A model generated the notes under the pieces. The model worked only from the letters and a program-made list of their open reading frames with translations, was not told the origin of the DNA and ran no database searches. Position numbers and translations under genes: made by a program. From the NCBI GenBank assembly GCA_022702545.1, contig JAHRBC010000001.1, positions 4,960,001-5,024,000 of the forward strand: DNA of 64,000 nt, in the 5' to 3' direction. Shown piece by piece: positions 46,601 to 60,488 of the stretch (its first letter is position 1; each line of letters starts with the position of its first letter). Source of the DNA: Phycomyces nitens. Its lineage: Eukaryota; Mucoromycota; Mucoromycetes; Mucorales; Phycomycetaceae.

Positions 46601-47924
46601 TGTAATCATACCAATAATGAATTCATTCTTGGTCTAATTATCCGTCTTCTGACAGTATTGTCGGTCTAAATAAAGGGCAATGACCAAAATAATAATAGTC
46701 ATCTAATGTAGTCCAAATTGAACTGTATACGAGGTTTATCATTTATTAATCACCGTTTAACCCGCAGTGATTTCCAAGACATTGCTTTCTAGAGTTGTGC
46801 ACAAGAGTCTTGTATGTCTAGTTGATTAAACGCTCGAGATTTACTAGGATGAGAAACAGAATCCCAAAGTCACTTGAGTATGAACCGTTGGTGCTTCATT
46901 AATTATAGCTATTAACATTTCATTTTCCAATAGAAGAAAGAGTTTATTTTGCTTCACTTTACTTTACCAACTAACTAGAAATGCTCAATTGAAATCAGTC
47001 TAAAAGATTAAAAAGATGAGCCATGCAAATATCATAGATTAGATATCCTTTTTATATATATATATTTCCAATAATGGCATTTAGAAAAACAAGTATATTA
47101 CTCTAGACAGTAGCCGTATCCCCAACATTTGTCTCTATTTCTTGGCACGCCTTGAGACTCTCGAATGTTTGTAAAGCAAAAGAACATTATATCCAAGACC
47201 AACTTTTTATCTGGTTTAGTTTTAGGTTCTGTAACTATCAAAGTTCTTTTTGGTTTGATGAAGCCATGCTTAATCTCAAATTAGCCTAGGATGCTGATCA
47301 AACGGGAAGGTTCCAATATATCATAACCTCTTGAAACTGTGGCTGCTTAATTAATTGTTATATTGGATTCTTAATGGTTGGGAATAATCCAAGAAGCACC
47401 AAAATTTATAATTCTTTTCCAACATTTTCTACGCTTTCAATTGAACCCAAAAGGATTGCCATGTAGTATAAAGATCCTTTCATGGTTTGTAATAGTGTCT
47501 GACTCACCTCTAGAGCACTCTGATATAGACACATATTTGTCTCGTGATGGTAAAAGCACTTTACCAATATACAATCAAAGGATTAAAAGTGTCAAGAATT
47601 GCTTCAAATAATTATTAAATGCCAAGTAGAAATAGACAAAGGTTCATGAAAAATGAACACGATTTTTACTTGCTTTTTTTCTTTTCTTTTCTTTTTTGAA
47701 ATAACTGTATATAGAAAAGATCTGCTATCAATAAGTTTCAAAGCTATTTTCTGACCAGGATGTTACACTGTCACAATCCTTTAGAATTGATAGACTATTT
47801 TTGTCGTTCTGTGTAGCCACTTTCAATTAAGTGTGTAATGAGATATTAAAATAGCTACAATTAAATAATAATAACAATAATATAAATATAAATATAAATA
47901 TAAATCCCGTGAAAAATAATAGAA

Positions 47925-47955
<31 letters not shown>

Positions 47956-48299
47956 GACGCTGTAATCAGAGACTGGCCAGAGAGTCAATGTAGACAATTG
48001 AGACTCTTGTTGACCTATCCTACCATTCATTCAAGTCTCTCTTTCTGGCGGAAGAATCAGGCATTTCAAACGCCTCTTTCTAAGAAGTAAAAGGGTCATT
48101 CCAAGATACTATATGCAGAGACGCGACAACGATAGCCATCTAAAATTCTACAGTCCCACAAAAAAAAAACTAATTAATGACCACTTCACCCAAATAGGCT
48201 GCCATGCTTGCTGCTCTTTCTTTCTTTATTCTCTTTTATTATCATTATCCTGCTCTCTACATTCAGTCAATTCCAACAAATTACTCTTTATTTCATTCA
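43633..48299. other. Gene-poor AT-rich region
   Basis: About 4.7 kb without a supported gene. It contains poly-A/T runs, (TA)n tracts at 46052-46064 and 47053-47064, and (AAT)n at 47927-47955. Short ORFs, such as 45171-45413 (+) and 45596-45799 (-), show no conserved features. Confidence 0.6.
47927..47955. repeat. (AAT)n microsatellite
   Basis: Nine or so AAT units, preceded by ATAAAT repeats at 47880-47905. Confidence 0.9.
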
Positions 48300-50767
48300 A
48301 TGCTATTCGATCGTTACAGAAAGACAAAGCGTCCAGACGATCCTCTAGGCCAACCAACCCTAAAGAAGTCAAGCTTGGCTGGAACTCTCTTTCGAAAACT
48401 ACCCCAAGCCCTCACTCGAAAGGGTTGGACTCACCACAATTCTCGACCATCCAAAAATCCCACCACGGCTGTCCTCACCCAGCCTCGTCAATCATTATCC
48501 CTACCTAATATTACACTCCAAGCTGTCATAAATTCATCTACGAGCAGTATTCCAGATACTCCTGAATTGCAAAAGACCCCAGACAACCCTAATATCCCAT
48601 TACAATCAACCTCTGGACTTGGCTTACTTGCCTCATCCTCCACATTGAATACAACAATTATTCCTAATACAATCAAACTCGATTTTGCACCTCTGATTTC
48701 CAGAAACACCACTCCTTACGACATCCTAGGTGCTCAATTGGACTTTGTTGCCACAAAACGAATGCTGAAACGACACTCGGCAGAGCAGTATCAACAGACG
48801 TCGCGACATTCTCTCTTTTCGCCCGGTCTTCCAGGCCTGTCGGACAAACCTGCCAAAAGACCAAGGCAGGCAAATTCAAAAAGACATTCATACACCTTTG
48901 GCTGTCTGGCCGACAATCTGCCTCGTTTGACAGTACAAGACCTTTTGATGATCAATACTCCAGATACCGAGAATATAATAGCCATCCATCGATTCGAAGA
49001 ACAAACAGTAGGACCTCAAAGATCCATTAGCCACCAGATTCCTTCTCAGCCCAAGAAATGTGCTACACCCGCCCATTCGTTTTCAACCTCTTCTCTGCGC
49101 TCAAGAAAGGAAGAGCCACCGGCAGGAACACCGCTCAAGCCAGAGATGCTCTCTACAATGCTTGAGATGAACCAACAGAATATGATCCTAATTGACGTCA
49201 GAAACCTTGTAGACTATCAAACCAAGCGAGTGTCCACATCTCTCAATGTCAATCTGCCATCTCTGCTGATCAAGAGGTATCAGCGTGGTGCAGTGTCAAA
49301 TTTCAATATAGAGAATTTTATCACCACTGCCGAGGGACGGGAACGCTACAGTCGCCAGCGCACATCCCCAATCACACCATTGCCCGAGACACCCTCTAGC
49401 TCTCCTATGCCTTCGATCCTTGAGCAAAAGGCAACCGAAGCAACCAAAAAGAGAAACAGTCGAACTATTACTGAAAAGGCCGAAGCTACAACTGTTTGGG
49501 TTGTTTATGACGAAGAAATGAACGAGACCATCCGAACTTCGCAGGCCTGGACGCTACTGAATGTTCTTGAACGGGCAATGGGCACCAAAGACAACCATGT
49601 GTACTACCTCTCGGGCGGATTCAAGGCATTTGAATCCGAATCTTATGATAAACACATGGCATATGGCGTGGAAGATGAGGACGAAGAGGAGAAGGAAAAG
49701 ATGGGTGAAAATGAAAAGGAATCAAGATTAGGATCTGGCCAACAGCCTCGTCGCTCATTGAGTTGCACAACCAGCTCTACTTGTAGTGACAAATCTGGAC
49801 TTCAGCGACGGACAAGTCTTTTCAGTCTGGACACACAGGCAGCAAGAGTCAGTAATGCCAATGCACTGGCGCGTCGAGCAACCAAGCGGTCCCAGGCACT
49901 TTCCGTCTCACTTGATTCATCCAATGTATTGCCTCAAAGATCCCATAGCCAGCCACTGTCTACAAACGGACGGTATCTGGAGCACCAGACACAGAATCAG
50001 AAGCTGTCTGCTATACCCTCTACCCCTCTACCGACTCAACTCACACAAGTTATGGAAGATGAAGAGACTGGACTGATGACAGCCGATGTATCGCCTCGTA
50101 CAGAAGCCGACTTTGGGTTTGTGATATCCGAAATTATCCCCGGGTTCTTGTATGTTGGACCAGAGATCGAGACTGTTGAACAGGCCGATCAACTTGAAAA
50201 CCGACAAATTCGTCGTGTGCTCAACATGGCTGAAGAGTGCAACGATAATGTGGCCAGTCTTCATGAAAGAGTAGTCTACCGCAAGATCTCTGCACGGGAT
50301 ACAGTAGAGATGAAGAACGTGGACTGGGTTATGATGGAAGCAGTATGTTTTATTGGTAAGTTGGTATTATTATACTAAATCAGAGTATTGAACTTTTCCA
50401 TGTGTGTTACTTGTCTTTAGAGGACGCCAAACGGCACCATGATCCTATTTATGTACACTGCAAGGCAGGCAAATCTCGATCGGTTACTGCCATTCTTGCC
50501 TATCTTATTTCGTCCGAACGCTGGACTTTAAAGCAAGCATATTGCCATGTTATCAAAGCAAGACCAAACATGTCTCCAAACATTGGCTTTATTGCCGAAC
50601 TGATGAAGATGGAAGGAAAGGTCCATGGCCGGGTGAGCAGCTTTATGGAAACAGACTGGCAGTCGACTGCACATGCCAGTGCGGCGTTTACTTATGAGAT
50701 TAACCAGCTACAACTTGCCTGGCAAAACTCCCCTTTAGACACAAGCCAACCAATATCTTTAAAGTAG
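48300..50767 (+). CDS. Dual-specificity phosphatase with N-terminal rhodanese domain (MAP-kinase phosphatase type)
   Basis: Two exons, 48300-50355 and 50421-50767, give 2403 nt (800 aa). An in-frame ATG at 48204 would add a hydrophobic 32-residue extension that looks like 5' UTR. A Ser/Thr/Pro-rich N-terminus of about 275 residues contains basic clusters. A rhodanese/Cdc25-like domain follows at about residues 280-460 (NMILIDVRNLVDYQTKRVST, TVWVVYDEEMNETI, VYYLSGGFKAFES), interrupted by a long insert. The phosphatase domain starts near residue 604: ISEIIPGFLYVGPEIE, then the general-acid loop SARDTVEM. The signature VHCKAGKSRSVTAILAYLI is in exon 2 (nucleophile Cys about residue 699), followed by WTLKQAYCHVIKARPNMSPN. 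The rhodanese-DSP order matches MAPK phosphatases such as yeast Msg5 relatives and animal DUSPs. It probably dampens MAPK signalling. Confidence 0.9.
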
Positions 50768-50946
50768 AGCAAAGCATTGGTTTCCTTTTCTCTCTTCCAA
50801 TCCTTTTTTGTATATAGATCAACCGGTTTTCATATTTTTTTCTCTCTTTCCTAATTTCCTTGCTTCTATTCTCATTATACATATAAAGAAAAAGAACACG
50901 GACATATATATATATAAAGAAGCCTTTACACGTATTATATTTATTA

Positions 50947-51987
50947 TTATCCAGTGTCTTCCTCTTTGTGCTCTCCACTAAGCAGTCGGTAGAACTCGGT
51001 ATGAGACTGTTCCATTTCAAATAGCATTTGACGTGCTTGTTCTTCAGTGATCTCGTCGCTTGCTTTCATGGAATGCAGTGTGATGAGCCATTGACGGACC
51101 TTGGTCTTGCCTTCAAAACCAGCTGGCAAACCAGGCACATTATTGAGCGATTGAATAAGATCTGCCAATATAGGGTGTAGTTCGTCGACCGCATAACGAT
51201 TTAGTCTCAAGGTGTCCATGAGAGTAATGAAATGCTAGATATCGCAGGTAATTATATATATATATATTAAGCACATTTGTCCAGGCCAAGTACGTCATTT
51301 GCTTCTTTACCAAAACACTCTCGGCAATGTACTTGGCTGCCTTTCCCATGTCATTCTTGGTATTTCCGATCGCATGCTCATATGTAGCTGGGACACCAAT
51401 CTTGAATCGATTGACTGCAGCTGGGCATGTTAACTAGAACAAGACCTCAGAATCAAGATTGTCAAGATAGGCCACTCTACTAACCTTGTAATCATCCATA
51501 AAGGTCTCTAGGTTAGTTACACTCTCTGACAAAAAGTTCATTGTGGTTTTGTACTTTGCAATAAGATTTGCGCACTGAGAGGTGTATCTAGATTATAACT
51601 TCATTAAATGAAAATAATATATTCATTTCTACACATTGTACTGTCTTGGCTTACTCTTCTGCTGTAATCGAATCTCGAATGAATGCCTTTTCGAGATGTT
51701 CAGTCAAGACAATAATGGCAAACAGGTCTGCCATTGTATCATATTTGTCTCTGTTCTTGTTGTTTGTAAACAGACGCACTTCCTAAATCAACACATCCAG
51801 GCTAAGCTCGGGGTTATCTTGGACTTTATACAACACAATAAAAGAGGGTTACTTCGTCCAAATTGATGTCTAATACTCTTCATATTAGCAACAAATCCAT
51901 CGCTTTGCTAAACAAGATACTTTTTGGTTCTCCTAGGTAGTTTGGCGCATACTGTGGGACATGTGTGTGGGATGTAGGGGATTGCAT
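50947..51987 (-). CDS. VPS28: Vps28, ESCRT-I subunit
   Basis: Six minus-strand exons: 51987-51921, 51875-51853, 51782-51655, 51587-51485, 51433-51311 and 51234-50947. They give 732 nt (243 aa). The start MQSPTSHTHVPQYAPNYLGE fits the variable Vps28 N-terminus. Then EEVRLFTNNKNRDKYDTMAD, LEKAFIRDSITAEEYTSQCA and YKLTCPAAVNRF form the N-terminal core that packs with Vps23 and Vps37. HFITLMDTLRLNRYAVDELH, LPAGFEGKTKVRQWLITLHS, and DEITEEQARQMLFEMEQSHT with EFYRLL make the C-terminal four-helix domain that contacts ESCRT-II. A short basic/acidic tail follows. The protein acts in sorting ubiquitinated cargo at endosomes. Introns are 45-76 nt, GT-AG. It is convergent with the phosphatase gene. Confidence 0.95.
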
Positions 51988-53224
51988 GATGAAGACAATG
52001 ACTTCACATTTTGGCTCTACGTTTACTTTGGAAATGCAGCAAGTTACCCAGTCACACTTGCACAAATCCAAATGTCTGTTTGATCCAGAATCTATTTTTT
52101 CTATTGTTGGTTGACCAAGTGTTTATCTATTGGTATAGAGACATTCAATTGGTATTTTTGCAGGAAAATAACATTAAGAGACCCATGAATTTTCCATAAA
52201 ACATTTACTTTGATTTATTAGTCTAGTTTTCCTTGCAACAATGCGCTGATAAAGGCTGACTTGAAGAAGCGTTTGTAAAGGTTAGTGCAGGCTGCACAAT
52301 TCCAAAATGACCATTTTTCCGAGACACGGACTACAGGTGTCTTTTGGGTCTCACAAGAGATCATTTTGTGAATTTGGTTTTAAGAATATAGACAAAATAA
52401 CCTAAACTAGCATTAATGAAAATGGTAATACCCAGCAGCACTTGAACAAATCGTCTGGTCTAGGCTTTATTGAATATTTTCTAGGGTGATTGCTTGAAAG
52501 GCAAGGAAACTTTTAGCCATGTATAATCACGCTGGTATCTATGTTTCTTTTTTTTTTGGAATTGATCCACAGTAGACAATATAATTACAAATCAATTGGA
52601 AACATTGAATAAGATGCTTAGAAATTTGAAATATCTTTATATACATACATATATATCTTGTTATCGAGTTTATTTTCGAACCTTTTCCCTCCTATTCTCA
52701 AGTATATAACCACAACATGTCTTTGGCTAATAAAAAAGAAACGATTCTTGATGTATCTTGTTTTTGTTCCTTACAGTATTGTTACTACTGTCTTTAAGTA
52801 CCTGTAGCCCACATTCAAAGATTATATTGTTTAATAAATTTGGTTTGCTTATCCTGTTATCTTTCTGTTTAATATTTGTATGGCCATCATCTTATATCCA
52901 GGAACCATTTTTCCTTTTTAGGAATACATGATCTGGATAAATTTATAGTGAATCTTACGGCAGAATTTTAAGCCTTGATAGAATTGAGGACACTTCTTTT
53001 TGTTTCATTTTTTTTTTGGGTTTCTACCAATCAAAAAAATTATTGAGCTTTAAAGACATTATATGAAAATACGCAAAACATTCTTGTTGCCATGGTATTT
53101 GAAGTATGATTTAACCATGAATTTATTGAAATTAAATAAATCGGTAATAATGATATTAAAGAGTCTATTTTTGATATTATCTATGAATAGCTACAAGGTA
53201 TCCAGGCTTCTTCCTCTAGACACC
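51988..53224. other. Intergenic
   Basis: AT-rich DNA between divergent Vps28 and the 3' end of the malic-enzyme gene. No gene or notable repeat seen. Confidence 0.6.
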
Positions 53225-55561
<2,337 letters not shown>

Positions 55562-55859
55562 TGGGACTAAAGATGTGCACAGACAAAAGGTACAAGGAAA
55601 AGGTAGATGGATAGGAAAATTGAAGGTTTTTATGAATTATCGATTTATATTCGGCGACCTAAAGTGTGTAATTTTTAATACAGTGTTTTTACTTGAGATT
55701 GAGACAACTTTGGATTATTTTTAGACGAATTAAAAAAGATTAGATTGGTTTCATTTTTTGGATAAAATCATATTACCAATTGAGACGCTTTTTATTTAAT
55801 TCTAAAAAATGGACTTGGTCATTATCCTAAAGATGAATCGCTTCTAGTCTTTGATGACA

Positions 55860-56450
55860 GTGCTATTGAGGAGTATAATAATACAGCCATCGAAAATGCC
55901 AATCTTTAATGCTTATTGATCTCGACACAATTCCTAGACCTCAATCAAAAACGATAGAGGTAATGGACAATATGGTTAAAGATGTTTACCAAGTCCCTGT
56001 TGCTTCTACTGGCAAGTATAAGAAATATGGACAAGATCAAATCGAAAGGCCTATTTGAATAATCCAACAAGGGCTGTCAGTAACAAAAGCAGCAGGGCAA
56101 TCTGGTATACCTTTCAAGTATCTCTTCATAATAGCTATAGCTTTTTTTTTGTAATGCATTTAGCACTTGTTTAATACCAAATGGACACACCGATAGTTTC
56201 TCTCTTGATTTTCTCTTTTACATACGACGTCAAATTGGTTATGGCTTTTTTAACCAAAGTCTCGAGTTGAAGCTTGATAACTTTACCATGTCCGAAATTG
56301 ATGAGATGTATACTCCAACTTTTATTGATCCAGAAAGACCAAAAGTTTTCAAACCAAAGAAAAAGGATCAAGAAAACAGTTGAACTCAACATTGGTCCTC
56401 AACTAAAAACAGGTTTTGTAACAAACATGGTCTCCTTTTTTAAAGGATGA
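55860..56450 (+). pseudogene. Relic of a helix-turn-helix transposon protein
   Basis: One stretch reads KYKKYGQDQIERxIxIIQQG followed by LSVTKAAGQSGIPFKY (about 56008-56125). This is the homeodomain-like HTH that begins many fungal Tc1/mariner-like and related transposase ORFs. Stops and frame changes interrupt it. A second open stretch at about 56180-56395 reads FYIRRQIGYGFFNQSLELKL then DNFTMSEIDEMYTP and ends with a stop. No transposase catalytic triad was seen. Terminal repeats were not identified. Confidence 0.45.
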
Positions 56451-56930
56451 AGATAATTACAGGTAAATGCATCTAAACATCAATCTATATTCTCAAATCC
56501 AATTTTCTTTTCATCTCATTTTCGTTTTTACTTTGTCCAAAAAAGGTAAAAGAATTGTCTAGAAATTAATTTTTATTCGTCCAGGAAAAAAAACCCAACA
56601 TCGTCTTAATCTCAAGTAGAAACACTGTAGATTGATACCAAGGTATAATATTTTATGGACATTTTATCTATAAATATCCATATTTCTCGATCAATTTTGT
56701 ATGTGTAGTTTATAGAGCTTTAATGATTTTAATTGAAGAAATATCCCTATATATATATATGTATATGTATATAGGTATAAATGTGTAATATGAGAGTGCA
56801 TTTTTTGGTGCCTAGATGTGAATGTGTGGATAGGCAAGTGCTTGTTTTTGTAGTATAAAAAATGTGTGTATAAATAAATGTACAAAAAAGGTTGGGTATG
56901 ATTTACAAGTGGGGGACAATGGTCGATCGA

Positions 56931-58136
56931 TCATGTGACTTTCACCTCTGTTTCTTTAATGCACAATCGTTTGACATGATTCAGGGTAGTGTTCATATCA
57001 ATATCTTCATCTTCATCCTGGTCGTCTTGGTCTGGACTGGGCATTGCAGCCAATAGGACCGGAGGCACATTCTTCTTTTGACGCTGCTTTTTGTTTGCTC
57101 CACGACGGGCTGTGAGATCGCGCCAGACAAAGCATGAATTGCCCTGTAGTTGCATTTTTGGCTTGCGGCCTCTCTTCTTCTTGGGCATGGTCAAGGTTGT
57201 GTCCATTTTTGTGCTTGTGAATGTATTAAGGCTAGTGGTCGACATCCGCTGTTCTTCTCCATTGATGCCTCGTTCGTCTGTATCGTTATTATAATTTGAG
57301 GGCTGCGACCAATAATCTGGTGTGGACTCTATATCCTGCTGACACAGCCTATTGGGCTGTGCATCGTTTCTCTTAACGTCCCAGACAGTCGGGGTGACAA
57401 ATACAAATGATTGGGTAGATTGTGCAGACCGGGCAGCATTTGGTGGTCTTCCTCTCTTGCGCTTGGTTGGAGCTGGGGCGTCTGGGGCAATGGACGCACT
57501 GTTGTTGCTACTACTGGCCGTACTGGACTCGGACGCAACTGATGGAGAGCGAGAGACAGCGCTGGACACAGAGCCTGACCTTGAAACCTGGCGAAAGGCA
57601 GAGTGGACTGATGAAGTTGTGGAAAAATAGGCAGACTGGCCAGACTGGCCAGACTGGCCAGACTGGGTAGAGTAGGCAGAGTATCCAGAGTGGGCAGAGT
57701 GGAAAGATGAGTCGGACATCCGGCGGGATTGCTGGTGTGGTTGGTGATAGGGTGATATATTGGGGGGTGGGAGTAGAAATGGGCGACCTAGATCGTCTTT
57801 ATTGCTTGAGTTTGGTGTGGGCGAGGATGCGGGGGATGTAAAGGGTGTATCAAAGGAGAAGTTCTGAAAAGGTGATGATGGAGAAGAGCAGGTGGAGTGG
57901 GATGCCTGGTCAAAGGGAATAGTAAGCATGAGCCTTGGGCGAGGTTCTACGGGCATGAGGTCATGTAGCTGTGGTATGAGTGACTGAAGATCTGGAAGAC
58001 GAAGACTTGGAGAGCTGGCACTGTAGGGTGCATTTGGCAATAGGTCGCTGACAGGTGGAAGAACACAGGGTTCTGGTTCAGAGGGTGGAGGTGATGGTGG
58101 GTGAACGAGAAACTCGATAGGAGGATGGCAGGACAT
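56931..58136 (-). CDS. AT-hook DNA-binding protein (401 aa)
   Basis: Single minus-strand exon. The ATG at 58136 is preferred; the open frame upstream of it is AT-rich, Tyr/Ile/Phe-rich 5' UTR. The protein is Pro/Ser-rich at the N-terminus and then has two AT-hooks: TKRKRGRPPNAARS and PKKKRGRKPKMQLQ, each with the core RGR(P)P or RGRKP. A basic GANKKQRQKK segment and an acidic DQDDQDEDEDIDM segment lie near the C-terminus. The Ser/Gln/Gly repeat QSGQSGQSGQS is encoded by a perfect 9-bp tandem repeat. The protein likely binds minor-groove AT-rich DNA in the nucleus, as a chromatin or transcription factor. No other domain was recognised. Confidence 0.8.
   Translation of the reverse strand: MSCHPPIEFLVHPPSPPPSEPEPCVLPPVSDLLPNAPYSASSPSLRLPDLQSLIPQLHDLMPVEPRPRLMLTIPFDQASHSTCSSPSSPFQNFSFDTPFTSPASSPTPNSSNKDDLGRPFLLPPPNISPYHQPHQQSRRMSDSSFHSAHSGYSAYSTQSGQSGQSGQSAYFSTTSSVHSAFRQVSRSGSVSSAVSRSPSVASESSTASSSNNSASIAPDAPAPTKRKRGRPPNAARSAQSTQSFVFVTPTVWDVKRNDAQPNRLCQQDIESTPDYWSQPSNYNNDTDERGINGEEQRMSTTSLNTFTSTKMDTTLTMPKKKRGRKPKMQLQGNSCFVWRDLTARRGANKKQRQKKNVPPVLLAAMPSPDQDDQDEDEDIDMNTTLNHVKRLCIKETEVKVT
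57631..57668. repeat. 9-bp tandem repeat inside the AT-hook gene
   Basis: Four copies of CAGACTGGC on the plus strand, encoding Gly-Gln-Ser units on the minus strand. The unit length is a multiple of three, so copy-number change would keep the frame. Confidence 0.9.
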
Positions 58137-58463
58137 TTTAGTGACTGCGATTAATGAAGTATACAGTAAAGTAAAGGGAAAGCGAAAGAGAAGGAAGAAG
58201 AGAACGAGCGACCAAAAGAATAAAATAAAATAAAATATTAAAAAAAACCTTTGACTATTTTGGTTTTCATATATTTGTATATGTATATGTATATATATAT
58301 ATAAATATATATAAATATATTCTTTCGTCTTATTTTTCCATGTATGGAAAAATAAATTTTGCCAAAGAATCCACAGAATCTTCCTTTCATCCAATTCTAA
58401 AATCTCATTACCCCAGTCACATTCACCTCTTTACCTTGAAAAATAATATCATCTATACACCCT

Positions 58464-60488
58464 ATGAATCAACATCACCTCTGTGGGGTTCTTGGAGTCT
58501 TAACCGAGACTCGTCCGCTTGATAAAGACAAGTAAGAATCTTTTTCCCCAGCCAAAACCTAATCCCATCTTGATAGCCCTGGTCTTCAAGAATTTGTCCA
58601 TCAACTGCGCCACGACCCTTTGACAGACATTGTTTACCAAGACCCACTGTACCAGGTATTATATGTTGCTTTATTTTATATCCAATCTTCTAAATATACT
58701 TGTATATTTCTATATATATACCTAAAAAATAACATTTGATTTGTGTTAAACTGTTTGTCCGTTTATAGAATCAGGCTGACCAACTATTAGGCTGTCTGTC
58801 TACCAACTCTTACGACAGAGCCTCGCTTAATACCGTATTGTCGGTCCTCGTTTCTGCAGAAGCGAACACAAAAGGTTCCTTCAAGTCTTTATTAATCATT
58901 CTGTACATTAATCACCTTACCCAAATAACTCTCTCTATAATCTCCAGTCGACTCTTTTAGGCGTGCCATTCTTCAATTTTTTATCAATCAGCTCCAGGAT
59001 TCGACAAACATCTTGGGCGCCCTTCAATTCATATCCCAGAATTCCAGCCGTCTCTTTACATCAGACCAGCTCAAAAGCCAAGTATTCAAACTCTCTTACG
59101 AGGTAAGATCAAATTAGCTTTGGTGTAATCAATTATTAATCACTCGAATATTAAATATTAAGCTACAGACCACTCATGGTTACTGGGACCTTGAAGTACG
59201 TTCATGGCTGTACCATCTATTAAGAAACTTGCATATGTCAACCGCCCAATGGCTGGCTCAGGCAGCATCTAGTCCAGAATATCAATCTAGAAAAAGGTGT
59301 GGTCTCCACAGCCCTCTTGACCATACTCACATTTATTTAGGCTCCAAGATTGCCAAGACCTCTTGGGAAAATGTCTGGTATCTCCATCTAACCACATCTA
59401 TTGGGCTCAGAAGTTTGCCGAACTATTGCCATGTGGGATAGTATCAGACTCTGTACCCATTCAAACCAACATGTTCCTTTATCAAACACTCTATCCTCAT
59501 GAAACCAATGGTATGCTGAGTGCTCTCGAAACAATCTACGGTTCTTTGGTTTATCACAAGGTAAGATCATTCGTACTTTACACAAGATGGCTCTACTTAT
59601 TCCATTGAAAGTTATCAGACGAGACACAGTCGATGCTACAGGCGCACAAAAATGTTACATTATTTCTGGATTTAGAGACAGATGCGCTGTCAAATCAATT
59701 TCTAGACAGTGTAAATATCCTTGGTTCTCGGAATATTTTGCCTGTTTTGTGTATTCAGATATGTTTCTTTTAATCTTTCCTAGACTTCTTGTCTTTCATT
59801 GAACTCAGTTCTTGTGGATTTACTGGATCACACACTTGATGCGCCCCATCTCATTCCGACCAATCAGGTTGAGAAATGTATAGGAGAGTGGTGTTTGGTA
59901 ATTGAATCAACTCCACAGACGTAAGTGTTTCAATTGCTGCTCAAACCATCGTTTATTAAAATCGACACATAAAATGCATGTACAAAGTTTCTTGGCTCAT
60001 CTCACTAGGTGCGCTATTATGTTGACTTTCTTGGTAATTGGATCGACAAAGGAGGCAAGTGCTATTGAGATTAAAAAAGGAGGAAGACTCCCTGTTTTGG
60101 CTAATTAACATATGTTTCTTTTATACGTGCAAAATAGAGTTCTTTGGTCGGACTGATGTGTAGCTCTTGGGCAAATCTTTTGGCTTGTCAGCTTGACCAG
60201 ATTACATTTGAGGCACCCGACCATGTTTTACCACTAAATATGAGGCTTAAATTCTTGGCAAAGGTAGCCTCTTGCTGCATAGTGTATTTGGAGTTTAACT
60301 GTAGGCCCAATAACCACCAAGTGATCTCTGAGTTTGTCTGTGAATTGGATCGGATATGGCAACATTATCGTAACACCCGGATGATCATTCTTGACACTGA
60401 TGAACTAGAGGATCAAGATAAAAAGGTCAAAGTGATTTTGTTTACTGTTGCTGACTATTGCAAGGCAAAATTTGATTTGTTGCTATAG
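58464..60488 (+). CDS. Uncharacterised helical protein (464 aa, ten exons)
   Basis: Exons: 58464-58531, 58577-58655, 58769-58874, 58948-59102, 59163-59296, 59341-59560, 59612-59710, 59784-59920, 60009-60054 and 60138-60488. They total 1395 nt with every phase consistent. The product begins MNQHHLCGVLGVLTETRPLD and is rich in amphipathic helices throughout, for example RRAILQFFINQLQDSTNILG and LRNLHMSTAQWLAQAASSPE. Similar stretches are LSALETIYGSLVYHK and LKFLAKVASCCIVYLEF. It has no signal peptide or enzyme motif, and an all-alpha, HEAT-like fold is likely. I do not recognise the family. Intron 9 can start at GC (GAG|GCAAGT, 60055) or at an upstream GT (TTG|GTAATT, 60034); both keep the frame. 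The other introns are GT-AG. Confidence 0.65.

Noticed and set aside
56686..58394. N-terminal extension of the AT-hook ORF with Tyr/Ile and Phe/Leu-rich residues as a membrane anchor
   Set aside because: It translates a (TA)n and T-rich leader. The ATG at 58136 begins normal, protein-like sequence.
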